From: Acidobacteriota bacterium
Lineage (GTDB): Bacteria > Acidobacteriota > Terriglobia > Acidiferrales > UBA7541
Assembly: GCA_021818865.1 (NCBI GenBank)
Contig: JAKASX010000036.1
Span: 1-33,592 of the forward strand
Direction: 5' to 3'
Length of the DNA: 33,592 nt
In this document: piece after piece, positions 25,253 through 32,605 of the stretch
How the letters are laid out: the number at the start of each line of letters is the position of its first letter
Numbering within the stretch: the first letter of the stretch is position 1
Made by a program: the position numbers and the translations under genes
Notes under the pieces: model-generated
Told to the model about the DNA's origin: nothing
The model's input: the letters and a program-made list of their open reading frames with translations, nothing else
Databases searched by the model: none

Positions 25253-26524
25253 TTACAGCAAGCTGCGCAAGTGCAACTGAATGTGAATCGTACGGCCCAG
25301 CCGCTGCACAACGATCACTGGCGAATCGCCCGGTTTGCGGAGCAAATCGCGAATCTGGTCGAGCGAAAGGCTCGAAGCCGGGTCGTTGCCCACCCACGTG
25401 ATTTCGTCCCCGGGCATCAGTCCGGCTTCGGCGGCCGGCGAGCCCGGCAAAATCCTGCGAATCACAAATTGGTTGAGGTTGTCTCCGGCGGCAATGACCG
25501 TGGCGCCGCTAGCATCTGCTTCGATAGGGAAAATGAAATCGCGATTCGGCTCGAGCAGCAAGCGAGACTGCGGAAAGTCGAGCACCACGCTGAATTTCCG
25601 CAGGATTTGCCCGCCGATCCAGCCGTCCAGCGTATCCTTCAGTTTCTTTTTCGTTTCGTTTTTGCGGCTGGAAGCCGTCTGCTCCTTCGTCGCTTCGATA
25701 GCCACGATCGGCTCGCGCACATTCACCGAGCCCAACCTCAGCCATTCTGCTCGCGCCAGTAACACCTTCCGATCGCCCGAACTGTCCACCGCCGTGCCAG
25801 GCAGAGCTTTTCCCGAAAATGGAAACTCTCGGTTGGCACCAAGGAATGAGGGCGAAACAGCGATGCCACCGCTCGCGCCCGTATTGATCGCGAAATTGCC
25901 TTCCATCGTCCGTCCACCGAAACGCAGCTTCGCGCGGATGGTCGGCAAACCGTTGATCCATCGAATGGCCAGTTTTTCGGGCTTGCCAAAAGGGCGGAAC
26001 GCACCCGGCGCGTACAGCTCGATCGAGGATCGCGAGTAGTCGAGTTCTACCACCAGATGCGCCAGCACGTCGTCTCCGATCACGCCGTTCACCCGCTGCC
26101 CGAACCACGGCCCGAGTTCCTGAAACGAACGAGTGTCGAGATCGGCCGCGCTGATGGCGAGTCCGGGCAACGTGATAAGCGACGGCGCGGATGGCTGACT
26201 CCCTCCCGACTCCGTGACAAGCGTGCTGTCGGCAACCGTGCGCCGCGACCCGGTATCGAGAAGCCAACCCGATGCCCGCCCCTGATTCAGTTGCGCGGGA
26301 ACGAAAACGGCGTCCGCGGCCAGTTCCATCGGCACTTCGGCCGCATTGCCTCCATGCGCAAATCGCAGCACGGGCGCCTGGCCGCTCGCCTGCCGCGAAC
26401 GCGCCGCCAGCGCAAACGCCAGCAATACGATGGATCCCGCCGCCGCGCGAAAAACCCAGCGAGTCCGTGCCTGCCCGCGCCGCGCGTGCGCGGGCTTCCG
26501 AATTGAGTTCAGCCGTTCGCTCAC
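25253..26524 (-). CDS. Membrane-anchored retropepsin-like aspartyl protease with PDZ domain
   Basis: The 423-residue protein has an N-terminal hydrophobic segment (about 24-41) that exports or anchors it. An aspartyl-protease half with WLLDTGSRRT (Asp90) is followed by a second half with FAINTGASGG, where Asn214 replaces the expected Asp. A C-terminal PDZ domain (about 341-423, GSPAAEAGLMPGDEITWV) completes it. Such proteins are common in Acidobacteria and Bacteroidota; whether this one cleaves peptides is uncertain because only one DTG is intact. GTG 26524 overlaps the previous stop by 4 nt (GTGA), making it the third gene of the operon. The stop TAA lies at the edge of the IS200-type element, so the natural C-terminus may have been altered slightly. 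Confidence 0.85.
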   Translation of the reverse strand: MSERLNSIRKPAHARRGQARTRWVFRAAAGSIVLLAFALAARSRQASGQAPVLRFAHGGNAAEVPMELAADAVFVPAQLNQGRASGWLLDTGSRRTVADSTLVTESGGSQPSAPSLITLPGLAISAADLDTRSFQELGPWFGQRVNGVIGDDVLAHLVVELDYSRSSIELYAPGAFRPFGKPEKLAIRWINGLPTIRAKLRFGGRTMEGNFAINTGASGGIAVSPSFLGANREFPFSGKALPGTAVDSSGDRKVLLARAEWLRLGSVNVREPIVAIEATKEQTASSRKNETKKKLKDTLDGWIGGQILRKFSVVLDFPQSRLLLEPNRDFIFPIEADASGATVIAAGDNLNQFVIRRILPGSPAAEAGLMPGDEITWVGNDPASSLSLDQIRDLLRKPGDSPVIVVQRLGRTIHIQLHLRSLL

Positions 26525-27501
26525 GATCCCATTTTGACGAGTTTCGCCGCTTTGTGCGCGGAAATGTTGCGGCCGCAAAGCACCACCGCCACTTTCTTGC
26601 CCGCAAAATCCCGCCGGCAGTGAAGAAATCCGGCCAGCGCCACTCCCGCCGCGCCCTCCACCAGCCAGCGTTCCTCTTCAAACAACAGGCGCATCGCCCG
26701 CCAGATTTCCCGTTCGGAAACGAGCACGCGCCGTCCGACGAGCGCGCGGCAAAGGGGAAACGTGATCGATCCGGATTCCACTCCGCCGGCCGTGCCATCG
26801 GAAATCGTCGCCCGCTCGGGAAACGAGACGATCCGCCCCGCGCACAGCGATTCGTAAAGCACGCGCGAATTCCGCGGCCAGCAACCGACGATTTCCGTTC
26901 GCGGACTGGCCATTTTCAGGTACGCGCCGATTCCGGAAACCAGCCCGCCGCCACCCACCGCAACGAAAACGGCGTCCAGCCGCCGAATCTGCCGCGCGAG
27001 TTCCACGCCGATCGTCCCCTGCCCGGCAACCACTTGCGGATGGTTGTAAGGAGGAACGATGGCGAGCCCTTGTTCGGCCAGTTCGCGCGCTCTGCGCTCG
27101 GCGTCGAGCGTATTGCGCCCGTGGAATTGGATTCGCCCGTCCAACTCCCGAATCAGCTTCACCTTCATGCCCGATGCGCCGATGGGCATGCAGATTGTTG
27201 CCGGCACTCTGAGTTGCCGCGCCGCCCACGCAACGGCGATTCCATGATTTCCGCTCGATGCCGCAACGACGCCGCGCCGCCGCTCACCGGCTGAAAACGA
27301 AAGCATCGCGTTCAGCGCGCCACGTAGTTTAAACGAACCCGTATGCTGCACGTGTTCCAGCTTGAGAAATACCCGCGCCCCGGACCTCGCCGAGAGCGAT
27401 GGCGAAAAATCCACGGGAGTTTCCAGAATCCAGGGCCGAATCCGTCGCTCGGCGCGCAGAATTTCCCTGCGCCAGCCCTGGAGTTCTTTGCGCGAAATCA
27501 T
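26521..27501 (-). CDS. Threonine ammonia-lyase-like PLP enzyme
   Basis: The 326-residue fold-type II PLP enzyme resembles catabolic threonine/serine ammonia-lyases and serine racemases. The cofactor lysine is Lys58 in TGSFKLRGALNA, followed by SSGNHG (82-87), PYNHPQVVAGQGTIG, and the phosphate loop VGGGG (182-186). No regulatory ACT domain is present, so it is not the feedback-controlled biosynthetic IlvA type. Near the C-terminus CGRNIS replaces the more usual SGGN. ATG 27501 overlaps the aminotransferase stop by 4 nt (ATGA) and its own stop overlaps the protease start. The longer open frame upstream is shadow. Possible substrates are threonine, serine or a hydroxyamino acid such as threo-3-hydroxyaspartate. 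Confidence 0.87.
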   Translation of the reverse strand: MISRKELQGWRREILRAERRIRPWILETPVDFSPSLSARSGARVFLKLEHVQHTGSFKLRGALNAMLSFSAGERRRGVVAASSGNHGIAVAWAARQLRVPATICMPIGASGMKVKLIRELDGRIQFHGRNTLDAERRARELAEQGLAIVPPYNHPQVVAGQGTIGVELARQIRRLDAVFVAVGGGGLVSGIGAYLKMASPRTEIVGCWPRNSRVLYESLCAGRIVSFPERATISDGTAGGVESGSITFPLCRALVGRRVLVSEREIWRAMRLLFEEERWLVEGAAGVALAGFLHCRRDFAGKKVAVVLCGRNISAHKAAKLVKMGS

Positions 27502-28664
27502 TCGGCTGTTGCGGCCGAATTCGGCGCGTTTTGAGCAATCTGACGGAAGCATTCCGCGGTCCGTTCGAGCCCTGTGGCGAAAACGGCAGGATCCTGTCCG
27601 AAGCCCATGCGCAAGTGGTGCTCGTAGCCGAAAGCGGAGCCGGGAGCCAGCATCACGCTGTATCGCTCGGCGAGCAGATTCGCCAGATCGAGGGATGGAA
27701 TCCCGAGATGATACCGGAAAAGAGTCAGCAAACCGCCGCGCGGCGCGCGCCAATCGAGCAAACCCGATCGCTCGGCGAACCATCGCCGCGCCGTTTCGAG
27801 ATTCGCCGCGACGATTCCGCGGTTGCGCTCGAAAATTCTGTCTCGGTGCCTCACCGCAATCGCCGCCAGCGCGTCGCTCAATCGCCCGGGACTCAGCGAA
27901 ACGTAATCTCGCATCGCCCAGCAACGCGCCGCCAGATCTCCGTGCGCGGCCAGCCAGCCGATTCTGAGGCCGGGAAGACCAAACGGTTTCGATAACGTTC
28001 CCACACTCACTGCGCGCGGCCCAAAATTAAACATCGGCGGAGCCAGTTCTTCGCCGCCCGGCACGCGGAGCCAGCGATAGGCCTCATCGGAAAGCACCAT
28101 CGCTCCCACCGAATCCGCCAACGTGTAGACCCGGCGCAGTTCGGCCTCAGAAATCGTCGTTCCTGTCGGATTGTGCGGCGTGTTGATGACGACCAATCGC
28201 GTTTTCGGCGTCACCAGCCGCGTCAGTTCGTCCAGATCGAACCGGAATCCATTCTCCTCTCGCGCCTTCCAGAGCGACACTTGGCAACCGATCCCGCGCG
28301 GCACGCTGTAGAGTTGCTGATAGGCCGGGTAACAGGCGACCACGTGATCGCCCGGCTCGAGCAGTACGTGGAACAATAGAAAATTCGCCTCGATTGCTCC
28401 GGTCGTCACCAGAATGTTTTCCCCCGTGGCGTTCTTGTACGTCGCCGCCAGCAGCCCGCGCAATTCCTCGCTGCCTCGCGCTTCCGAATAGCCCAGCCGC
28501 AGGTCCAGCAGCGATTCGAGCGCTTGCGCACCCTCGCCTTCGGGAAGCAGTTCCAGCAAATCGCGCGCGCGCAGCGGCAGGATCCCGCTTTCGGCAATGT
28601 CGTATTTCACCCGCGTTTCCCAGGTCGTCATCCAGCGTTCGAGCGCGAACGGCTCCATCTTCAT
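27498..28664 (-). CDS. PLP-dependent class I/II aminotransferase (second paralogue)
   Basis: The 388-residue fold-type I enzyme has TPHNPTG (Asn165), SDEAYRW (Asp193, Tyr196), SVGTLSKPFGLPG with the Schiff-base Lys226, and Arg234 in LRIGW. The start (FALERWMTTWE, then YDIAESGILPL) recalls a branch that includes capreomycidine-synthase-like enzymes, but the reaction cannot be assigned. ATG 28664 has GGAG 9 nt upstream; an in-frame ATG two codons later is less well placed. It is first in an operon with an ammonia-lyase and a protease-PDZ gene, coupled by 4-nt overlaps. It shares a long recognisable block (ENGFR-x-D-x-DEL, TPxTRLVV) with the enzyme at 9139-10239, so they are distant paralogues. 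Confidence 0.9.
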   Translation of the reverse strand: MKMEPFALERWMTTWETRVKYDIAESGILPLRARDLLELLPEGEGAQALESLLDLRLGYSEARGSEELRGLLAATYKNATGENILVTTGAIEANFLLFHVLLEPGDHVVACYPAYQQLYSVPRGIGCQVSLWKAREENGFRFDLDELTRLVTPKTRLVVINTPHNPTGTTISEAELRRVYTLADSVGAMVLSDEAYRWLRVPGGEELAPPMFNFGPRAVSVGTLSKPFGLPGLRIGWLAAHGDLAARCWAMRDYVSLSPGRLSDALAAIAVRHRDRIFERNRGIVAANLETARRWFAERSGLLDWRAPRGGLLTLFRYHLGIPSLDLANLLAERYSVMLAPGSAFGYEHHLRMGFGQDPAVFATGLERTAECFRQIAQNAPNSAATAE

Positions 28665-28724
28665 CGGGTTTTGCTCCGGAAAGAAAATGTGGCGTCGGCG
28701 GGGAGGGTCATTCCGGGCGGTCGG

Positions 28725-30380
28725 CTAATGCAGATCGCCGCGCCAATGAACGCCGGTCGAATCCTTCCACGCTCCGAGCAGCAGCAGATGTAAATGGCGT
28801 GCGAGCACAGCTCCGCCGCCTTCCCTCGCCCATGTCTCGATCGCCTGCGCGTGCCGCGCGGCCTGAGGATTCTTGTCGTTCTTGGCCCATTCCGCGGCGG
28901 TGCGCTCGAGCCAGCGCGTCCAATCGATCTGCGTCAAATCGAAATAACCGAATCCGGAAAGCTCGGCTGGCAGCGTCGCGCGCGCCGCTTGAAACCGCGC
29001 TTCGGCCGCCAGCCCGGCCGGCGGATGCGCGGAAGTGACGGCGAGGGCCATGCGGCGAACTGCCTGTTCGTCGTGGCCCGCGAGGAGTAGATGCGGCGTC
29101 AACGCAATGAAAGACGGACCGCGTCCCGCCGGGGTCGGCGACTTGGCGTCTGGCTCTGGCTTTCCGCCGGTTTTGGCGCTGGCAGGCGCGGACGATGGCG
29201 GCTCCGCGCGGAAAAAGAGGATGTCACCTTCCTGCCCGGCCGGCTGCAGGAAAGACGCGAGTGCCGATTGGAAAAGTTGGTGAGCGGCCTTCTCGTGAAT
29301 CGTGATGGCAAGGACGGGTCCTTCATCACTCCCCGGATGCGGCCAGACGGTGGCGTATTCGCCGCCGAGCGCCGGAAGTACGCTCGCCGAAAATATTCCC
29401 GTCAGCAAATTCAGCCGCGCCGCTTGCTGCGGATCCAGTGACACGGAAAGAGCGTGCTCGATGAGCGTGAACCCTGCGGCCAGATCGAGCCGGGCCACGT
29501 CATACGAAGCGCCTGCGGGCGCGGCGGCCAGCGTCGAAAACTCCGCCGCATTCGCGCCGAAAAGATCGAACGGACCGCCCGGCGCGGGATCGCCCAGAAT
29601 CGCGAAGTGAGCGAGCGAACCGGGCTCGCTCAGATCCATCGAGCCGCAGAGCACCTGGATTCGTTCGAGGTGCAAAGCCTTCAAAAAGGCAGCCGTGTTG
29701 AACCCGGGACGCACCTGCGGATGGAGCAGCGGCATTTCCGGAACTCGCAGGAAAATATCCAGCGTGGGATGCCCGCGCAGCTCGGCCCGGGCCTGTGCGA
29801 AAGCAGGCACTGCGGCGAGCGAACTGGATTCCGCCGGAGCGTGCGCGCCGAAACGCCGCGCGAGATCGGCGAGCGTCGCCGGGTTTTCCGAATAGACCAG
29901 GAAACCGGTCGAGGTGAGCCGCACGCGCGACGCACCGGAAGGCTTGGCGGCCAGCGCGGCGCGAAGCTCCTTGCCGGTTTTCCCTTCTGTCTCAACCACC
30001 AGAAAGCCCTGGCCATTGCTCTGCGGCTTTGCATTGGCCGGCGTTCCCTGGGTCAGCCGGATCCCGAAAATCATCGGGTGCGCCAGCAGCGATTCCAGGT
30101 CGCCGCGCGGGACGCCGGCCAGCCGCGGGTTGTGCTCGAGCGAGTCAACCACGCTCTGTTCGATGATCTGCCGCGCGGGAGCGAAGCCCGGATCGTTCCA
30201 CAGCGACCCCAGCGCGTTTTTGCTCCCGGCCGGAATCGAAGCCGTGCCGCGGAAATAGACGTAGAAAATCGTGTTGGCAGGGAGCCGCGCGGCCAGGTTC
30301 GCGGTCTGCGCCCGTGCGGCTGGCGCGGCGGCGATCGCCAAAACGGCAAGGAATAGGCAGGTGATCTTTGCTCGATTCAT
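28725..30380 (-). CDS. Secreted protein of unknown function
   Basis: This 551-residue protein starts with a clear signal peptide (CLFLAVLAIAAAPAARAQ, likely cleavage before QT about residue 25). The rest is soluble, with alternating strands and helices and a low-complexity Pro/Ser/Lys linker near residues 420-445. The phrase LPANTIFYVYFRGTASIP at the mature start and a second-half segment on GHDEQAVRRMALAV resemble DUF3352-type proteins, but that is a weak impression. No catalytic motif was recognised. ATG 30380 is the only reasonable start before the signal peptide; longer frames upstream are shadow. It ends 60 nt before the aminotransferase operon on the same strand and may be transcribed with it. 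Confidence 0.82.
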   Translation of the reverse strand: MNRAKITCLFLAVLAIAAAPAARAQTANLAARLPANTIFYVYFRGTASIPAGSKNALGSLWNDPGFAPARQIIEQSVVDSLEHNPRLAGVPRGDLESLLAHPMIFGIRLTQGTPANAKPQSNGQGFLVVETEGKTGKELRAALAAKPSGASRVRLTSTGFLVYSENPATLADLARRFGAHAPAESSSLAAVPAFAQARAELRGHPTLDIFLRVPEMPLLHPQVRPGFNTAAFLKALHLERIQVLCGSMDLSEPGSLAHFAILGDPAPGGPFDLFGANAAEFSTLAAAPAGASYDVARLDLAAGFTLIEHALSVSLDPQQAARLNLLTGIFSASVLPALGGEYATVWPHPGSDEGPVLAITIHEKAAHQLFQSALASFLQPAGQEGDILFFRAEPPSSAPASAKTGGKPEPDAKSPTPAGRGPSFIALTPHLLLAGHDEQAVRRMALAVTSAHPPAGLAAEARFQAARATLPAELSGFGYFDLTQIDWTRWLERTAAEWAKNDKNPQAARHAQAIETWAREGGGAVLARHLHLLLLGAWKDSTGVHWRGDLH

Positions 30381-30385
30381 CCGTG

Positions 30386-30397
30386 TAGAAGATTCTA
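30386..30397 (-). promoter_or_regulatory. Dyad overlapping a possible -10 before the secreted-protein gene
   Basis: TAGAA (30386-30390) and TTCTA (30393-30397) are inverted around 2 nt. On the minus strand the site coincides with TAGAAT, the same -10-like hexamer as at gyrB, only 6-17 nt before ATG 30380. No good -35 is visible. Confidence 0.25.
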
Positions 30398-30450
30398 TAC
30401 CCGGCCCGTGGGAAATGCTGCCGGAAAACAGCCGCGACGGTTCCAGGGAA

Positions 30451-30481
30451 GAACCGGGAAAACGGGAGCGGCGCCCGGTTC
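30451..30481 (-). terminator. Putative terminator of the coiled-coil gene
   Basis: GAACCGGG (30451-30458) and CCCGGTTC (30474-30481) form a perfect 8-bp stem with a 15-nt loop, 45 nt beyond the coiled-coil stop on the minus strand. The following TTCCC is only weakly U-rich, so termination is uncertain. Confidence 0.35.
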
Positions 30482-30525
30482 CCGAGCCGCGGAGACCGGA
30501 CGCCGCAGTCAGCCGAAATCCCAGG

Positions 30526-31407
30526 CTACATGCTCTTGGTCGCCGGCGAGCTGGCAGCGGCCTGGCTGCCTTGCTGTTTCGGCGCCGAGAGGTAACCGAT
30601 GATTTCGTTCTTTCTGATTTGGTAGACGACGATCTCCAGCGGAGCGAGCGCATCTTCCGTGTAGAACTGCACCGGTTCGTACAGCGTCTTGTTCTTCTTC
30701 TCGATGCGCTTGTCATTCACCGTGACGTACATGTTGTAGCGCCAGTGCTTCGGATCCACGTGCGTCACTTGGACGATCACAGGACCCACGCGATACGGAT
30801 GCTTCGACCTGTAGAGATCGAATTTGTAGTAATCGCGCTTGCCCATCCGAATCAGTTCGTCGAGCTGCTTCTGGTTGTGAGCCACCAGGCCGCTCACCAC
30901 GCCCATGTCACCAACCGTCTTTTCCAGGTCGGAACGCGTGCTTTCGAGCGATTGTTTCGTGGCGGCCAAATCGGTTTTCGTCCCGCCGAGTTCGGTCGAA
31001 AGCTGGCCGACGCTTTGCTGCGTCTGCTGCTGCACCTGCCCGATCTGCGCCTGCAGTTTGCGGCTGGCCACCATCTGTTCGCGCCGCATCACCGCGGCGT
31101 TTCTCCGCGCCTGCTCGAGCTGAGCCTGCGTCAATCCGAGCTTTTGGCTCGTCAGATCGAGTTCCGCTTTCAGATCGCCGATCTGGCCGTTGGCCTTTTC
31201 GAGCGAGGAATTGAGCTGAGCGATCTGGGAATTAGACTGCGAAAGCTGGGCTTCCAGTCCGTGCTGCGAGTGAATGCCGGCGTAAACCAGATATCCGCTC
31301 AGCAGGAATAGGACCACGAATAAAATCGGGATCCAGCGCGGCGTGCCGAATGTCGGCGCCGGGGTTCCTGCTTGCGGCATTTCCGGACGAGTCGGGGTCG
31401 TACTCAT
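30526..31407 (-). CDS. Membrane-anchored coiled-coil protein of unknown function
   Basis: The 293-residue protein has a short Pro-rich cytoplasmic start, one transmembrane helix (about 25-45), a long coiled coil (about 50-185, rich in Gln/Ser/Leu/Lys heptads) and a compact C-terminal domain (about 188-275) with conserved-looking VIVQVTHVDPKHWRYNMYVTVND and IVVYQIRKNEIIGYL segments. The topology suggests a long rod projecting from the membrane with a small beta domain at the end. No enzymatic motif is present. AAGGAGG 7 nt before ATG 31407 is the strongest ribosome-binding site in the window, which suggests high expression. Function is unknown; a cell-envelope scaffold is plausible. Confidence 0.88.
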   Translation of the reverse strand: MSTTPTRPEMPQAGTPAPTFGTPRWIPILFVVLFLLSGYLVYAGIHSQHGLEAQLSQSNSQIAQLNSSLEKANGQIGDLKAELDLTSQKLGLTQAQLEQARRNAAVMRREQMVASRKLQAQIGQVQQQTQQSVGQLSTELGGTKTDLAATKQSLESTRSDLEKTVGDMGVVSGLVAHNQKQLDELIRMGKRDYYKFDLYRSKHPYRVGPVIVQVTHVDPKHWRYNMYVTVNDKRIEKKNKTLYEPVQFYTEDALAPLEIVVYQIRKNEIIGYLSAPKQQGSQAAASSPATKSM

Positions 31408-31513
31408 GGGAATGCCTCCTTGCGGTGGTAATCCGCGTAGCGTCTGATACCTTGGATTGCCCCAACGCCTGAGCGGGTTGCATTGCGCCGAACCGTTGCG
31501 AGGTAAGGGTAAC

Positions 31514-31531
31514 CCGCGGCGCGCGCCGCGG
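31514..31531. repeat. Perfect 18-bp palindrome
   Basis: CCGCGGCGC is followed directly by its exact complement GCGCCGCGG. It lies in the 147-nt gap after queF and before the coiled-coil gene, both on the minus strand. It may act at the end of the queF transcript or as a protein-binding site; no U-tract follows. Confidence 0.5.
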
Positions 31532-31554
31532 TATGGCTGCGCCGGGTGAGTTTC

Positions 31555-32025
31555 TCAGCGCGCCGAACGCGGCCAGCGCGCCTCGACGGTCGTCGTCAGC
31601 CCGCCGCGCGGCGTGAATTCGCCTCGCACCACGCACCGCTTGGGCTTTGCCGCGCGCACAACGTCGCGCAAGATTCGGTTCACCGCGTTCTCGTAAAAAA
31701 TACCGAGATTCCGGTAGCCCAGCAAATACAGCTTCAGCGATTTCAGCTCCAGGCAAAGCCGCGCTGGCTCGTATTCGATCGTGAGCGCGCCGAAATCCGG
31801 CAGGCCCGTCTTCGGGCAAACCGACGTATATTCGGGCACGCGAATCGTGATCCGGTAACCGGGAAATTGATTCGGCCAGGTTTCAATGCTCGGCAACGGC
31901 GCATTGATCCCGGCGCGGGCGTGTGCGCTGCTATAGCCCGGCACGAAAGCCTCCTGCCCAAGGTTTGGCGCGGCCGCGGCCGGCCGGCTCTCTGGATTGT
32001 AGCGATAAGGAAACGAACGAGGCAA
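31555..32025 (-). CDS. queF: NADPH-dependent 7-cyano-7-deazaguanine reductase QueF (start uncertain)
   Basis: QueF reduces preQ0 to preQ1 in queuosine biosynthesis. Signature motifs are YTSVCPKTGLPDFG with the catalytic Cys70 and Asp77, ELKSLKLYL, and the C-terminal GEFTPRGG. Its single-domain size (156 residues from TTG 32025) matches the short type I enzymes of about 165. Glu112 lies in FYEN, where B. subtilis-type enzymes have FHE, so His is replaced by Tyr. No ATG or GTG lies near the expected start: TTG 32025 follows a hairpin (32029-32043) and lacks a good ribosome-binding site. The frame continues upstream against the opposite-strand zinc-ribbon gene without a good start. queC, queD and queE are not in the window. 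Confidence 0.88.
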   Translation of the reverse strand: MPRSFPYRYNPESRPAAAAPNLGQEAFVPGYSSAHARAGINAPLPSIETWPNQFPGYRITIRVPEYTSVCPKTGLPDFGALTIEYEPARLCLELKSLKLYLLGYRNLGIFYENAVNRILRDVVRAAKPKRCVVRGEFTPRGGLTTTVEARWPRSAR

Positions 32026-32028
32026 AAT

Positions 32029-32043
32029 GGGCTCGGGGAGCCC
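32029..32043 (-). promoter_or_regulatory. Hairpin directly before the proposed queF start
   Basis: GGGCTC and GAGCCC form a perfect 6-bp stem with a 3-nt loop, ending 3 nt before TTG 32025 on the minus strand. It would occupy the usual ribosome-binding position. I saw no A-rich tail or other sign of a preQ1 riboswitch. Confidence 0.35.
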
Positions 32044-32124
32044 GGTTGTGGGATAGGCTAAAGGGGGCGCTGCGGGTGCGACGGGGTGTCGGGCTCGCGG
32101 CGCGGGAGCGTCCTGGAGGTTGTC

Positions 32125-32550
32125 TTGATCTGTCCGCGTTGCGGAAGTTACGACTGCTTGCGCTCGCACCGCCGCCTGCCGGAATACCTGCTGAGCGCGT
32201 TCGGCATACTGCCCTGGCGCTGCTTCGACTGCAAACGGCGCTTCTACGGTCGCAAAGTGCCCTTTCGCTACCTTCTCTACGCGCATTGCGCCCAGTGCGG
32301 AAATCTGGACTTGATGCCGATTCGCCACGATCGCCTCGGCGGCGGATGGCTGGCCTGGCTGGCCCTTCATCTGGGTGCGCGGGCGTTGCGTTGCGACGAT
32401 TGCAGGAATAATTTCGTTACCTGGCGGCCAAAGCGCTGCGCGCAGACCCACGCCGCAAGCGAGAGTTACCGCTTTCCACCGGAAGCCGAAACCGAAGAAA
32501 CCGCCGCCGGCCACAATCGCCGGCCCGGCGAACCTACCGAAGCCGAATGA
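32125..32550 (+). CDS. Double zinc-ribbon protein of unknown function
   Basis: The 141-residue protein carries four CxxC knuckles in two sets: Cys3-Cys6 with Cys33-Cys36, and Cys55-Cys58 with Cys90-Cys93. This suggests two zinc ribbons, each with a 26- to 31-residue centre. The tail (about 110-141) is acidic and Pro/Glu-rich. TTG 32125 is chosen because GGAGG (32115-32119) is exactly 5 nt upstream and the protein then opens MICPRCGS, typical of zinc-ribbon proteins; GTG 32086 would add 13 residues. It is divergent from queF with only about 100 nt between them. Nucleic-acid or protein binding is likely; the role is unknown. Confidence 0.8.
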   Translation: MICPRCGSYDCLRSHRRLPEYLLSAFGILPWRCFDCKRRFYGRKVPFRYLLYAHCAQCGNLDLMPIRHDRLGGGWLAWLALHLGARALRCDDCRNNFVTWRPKRCAQTHAASESYRFPPEAETEETAAGHNRRPGEPTEAE

Positions 32551-32605
32551 CCGGATCGGCGGTTCCTGTTCGATTTTCGCGGCCGAGGGATCGCGCGTCT
32601 CCGCG

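Larger units (their letters stand above)
24598..25256 (+). mobile_element. IS200-type insertion sequence (boundaries approximate)
   Basis: A single tnpA gene lies between two subterminal hairpins: CCCCGGC-TCG-GCCGGGG at the left (24615-24631) and CCCCCGGC-TTT-GCCGGGGG at the right (25230-25248). IS200/IS605-family elements have such hairpins, lack terminal inverted repeats and transpose as single strands next to a short target. The size of about 655 nt fits IS200. No tnpB is present. I estimate the ends from typical hairpin-to-end distances: left near 24598, right near 25252-25256 (a TTAC is at 25253-25256). The transposase and both hairpins look intact, so the element may be active. Confidence 0.85.

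Noticed and set aside
24598-25256. IS605/OMEGA-type system with TnpB and guide RNA
   Set aside because: No tnpB or fragment was seen; the element holds tnpA only, so the 3' hairpins are not assigned as an omega RNA.
32029-32060. A preQ1 riboswitch upstream of queF
   Set aside because: Only a simple 6-bp hairpin is visible, without the A-rich tail or pseudoknot partner.
32026-32514. Upstream extension of queF to a 319-residue protein
   Set aside because: The extension is antisense to the zinc-ribbon gene, lacks QueF-like sequence and has low-complexity composition.
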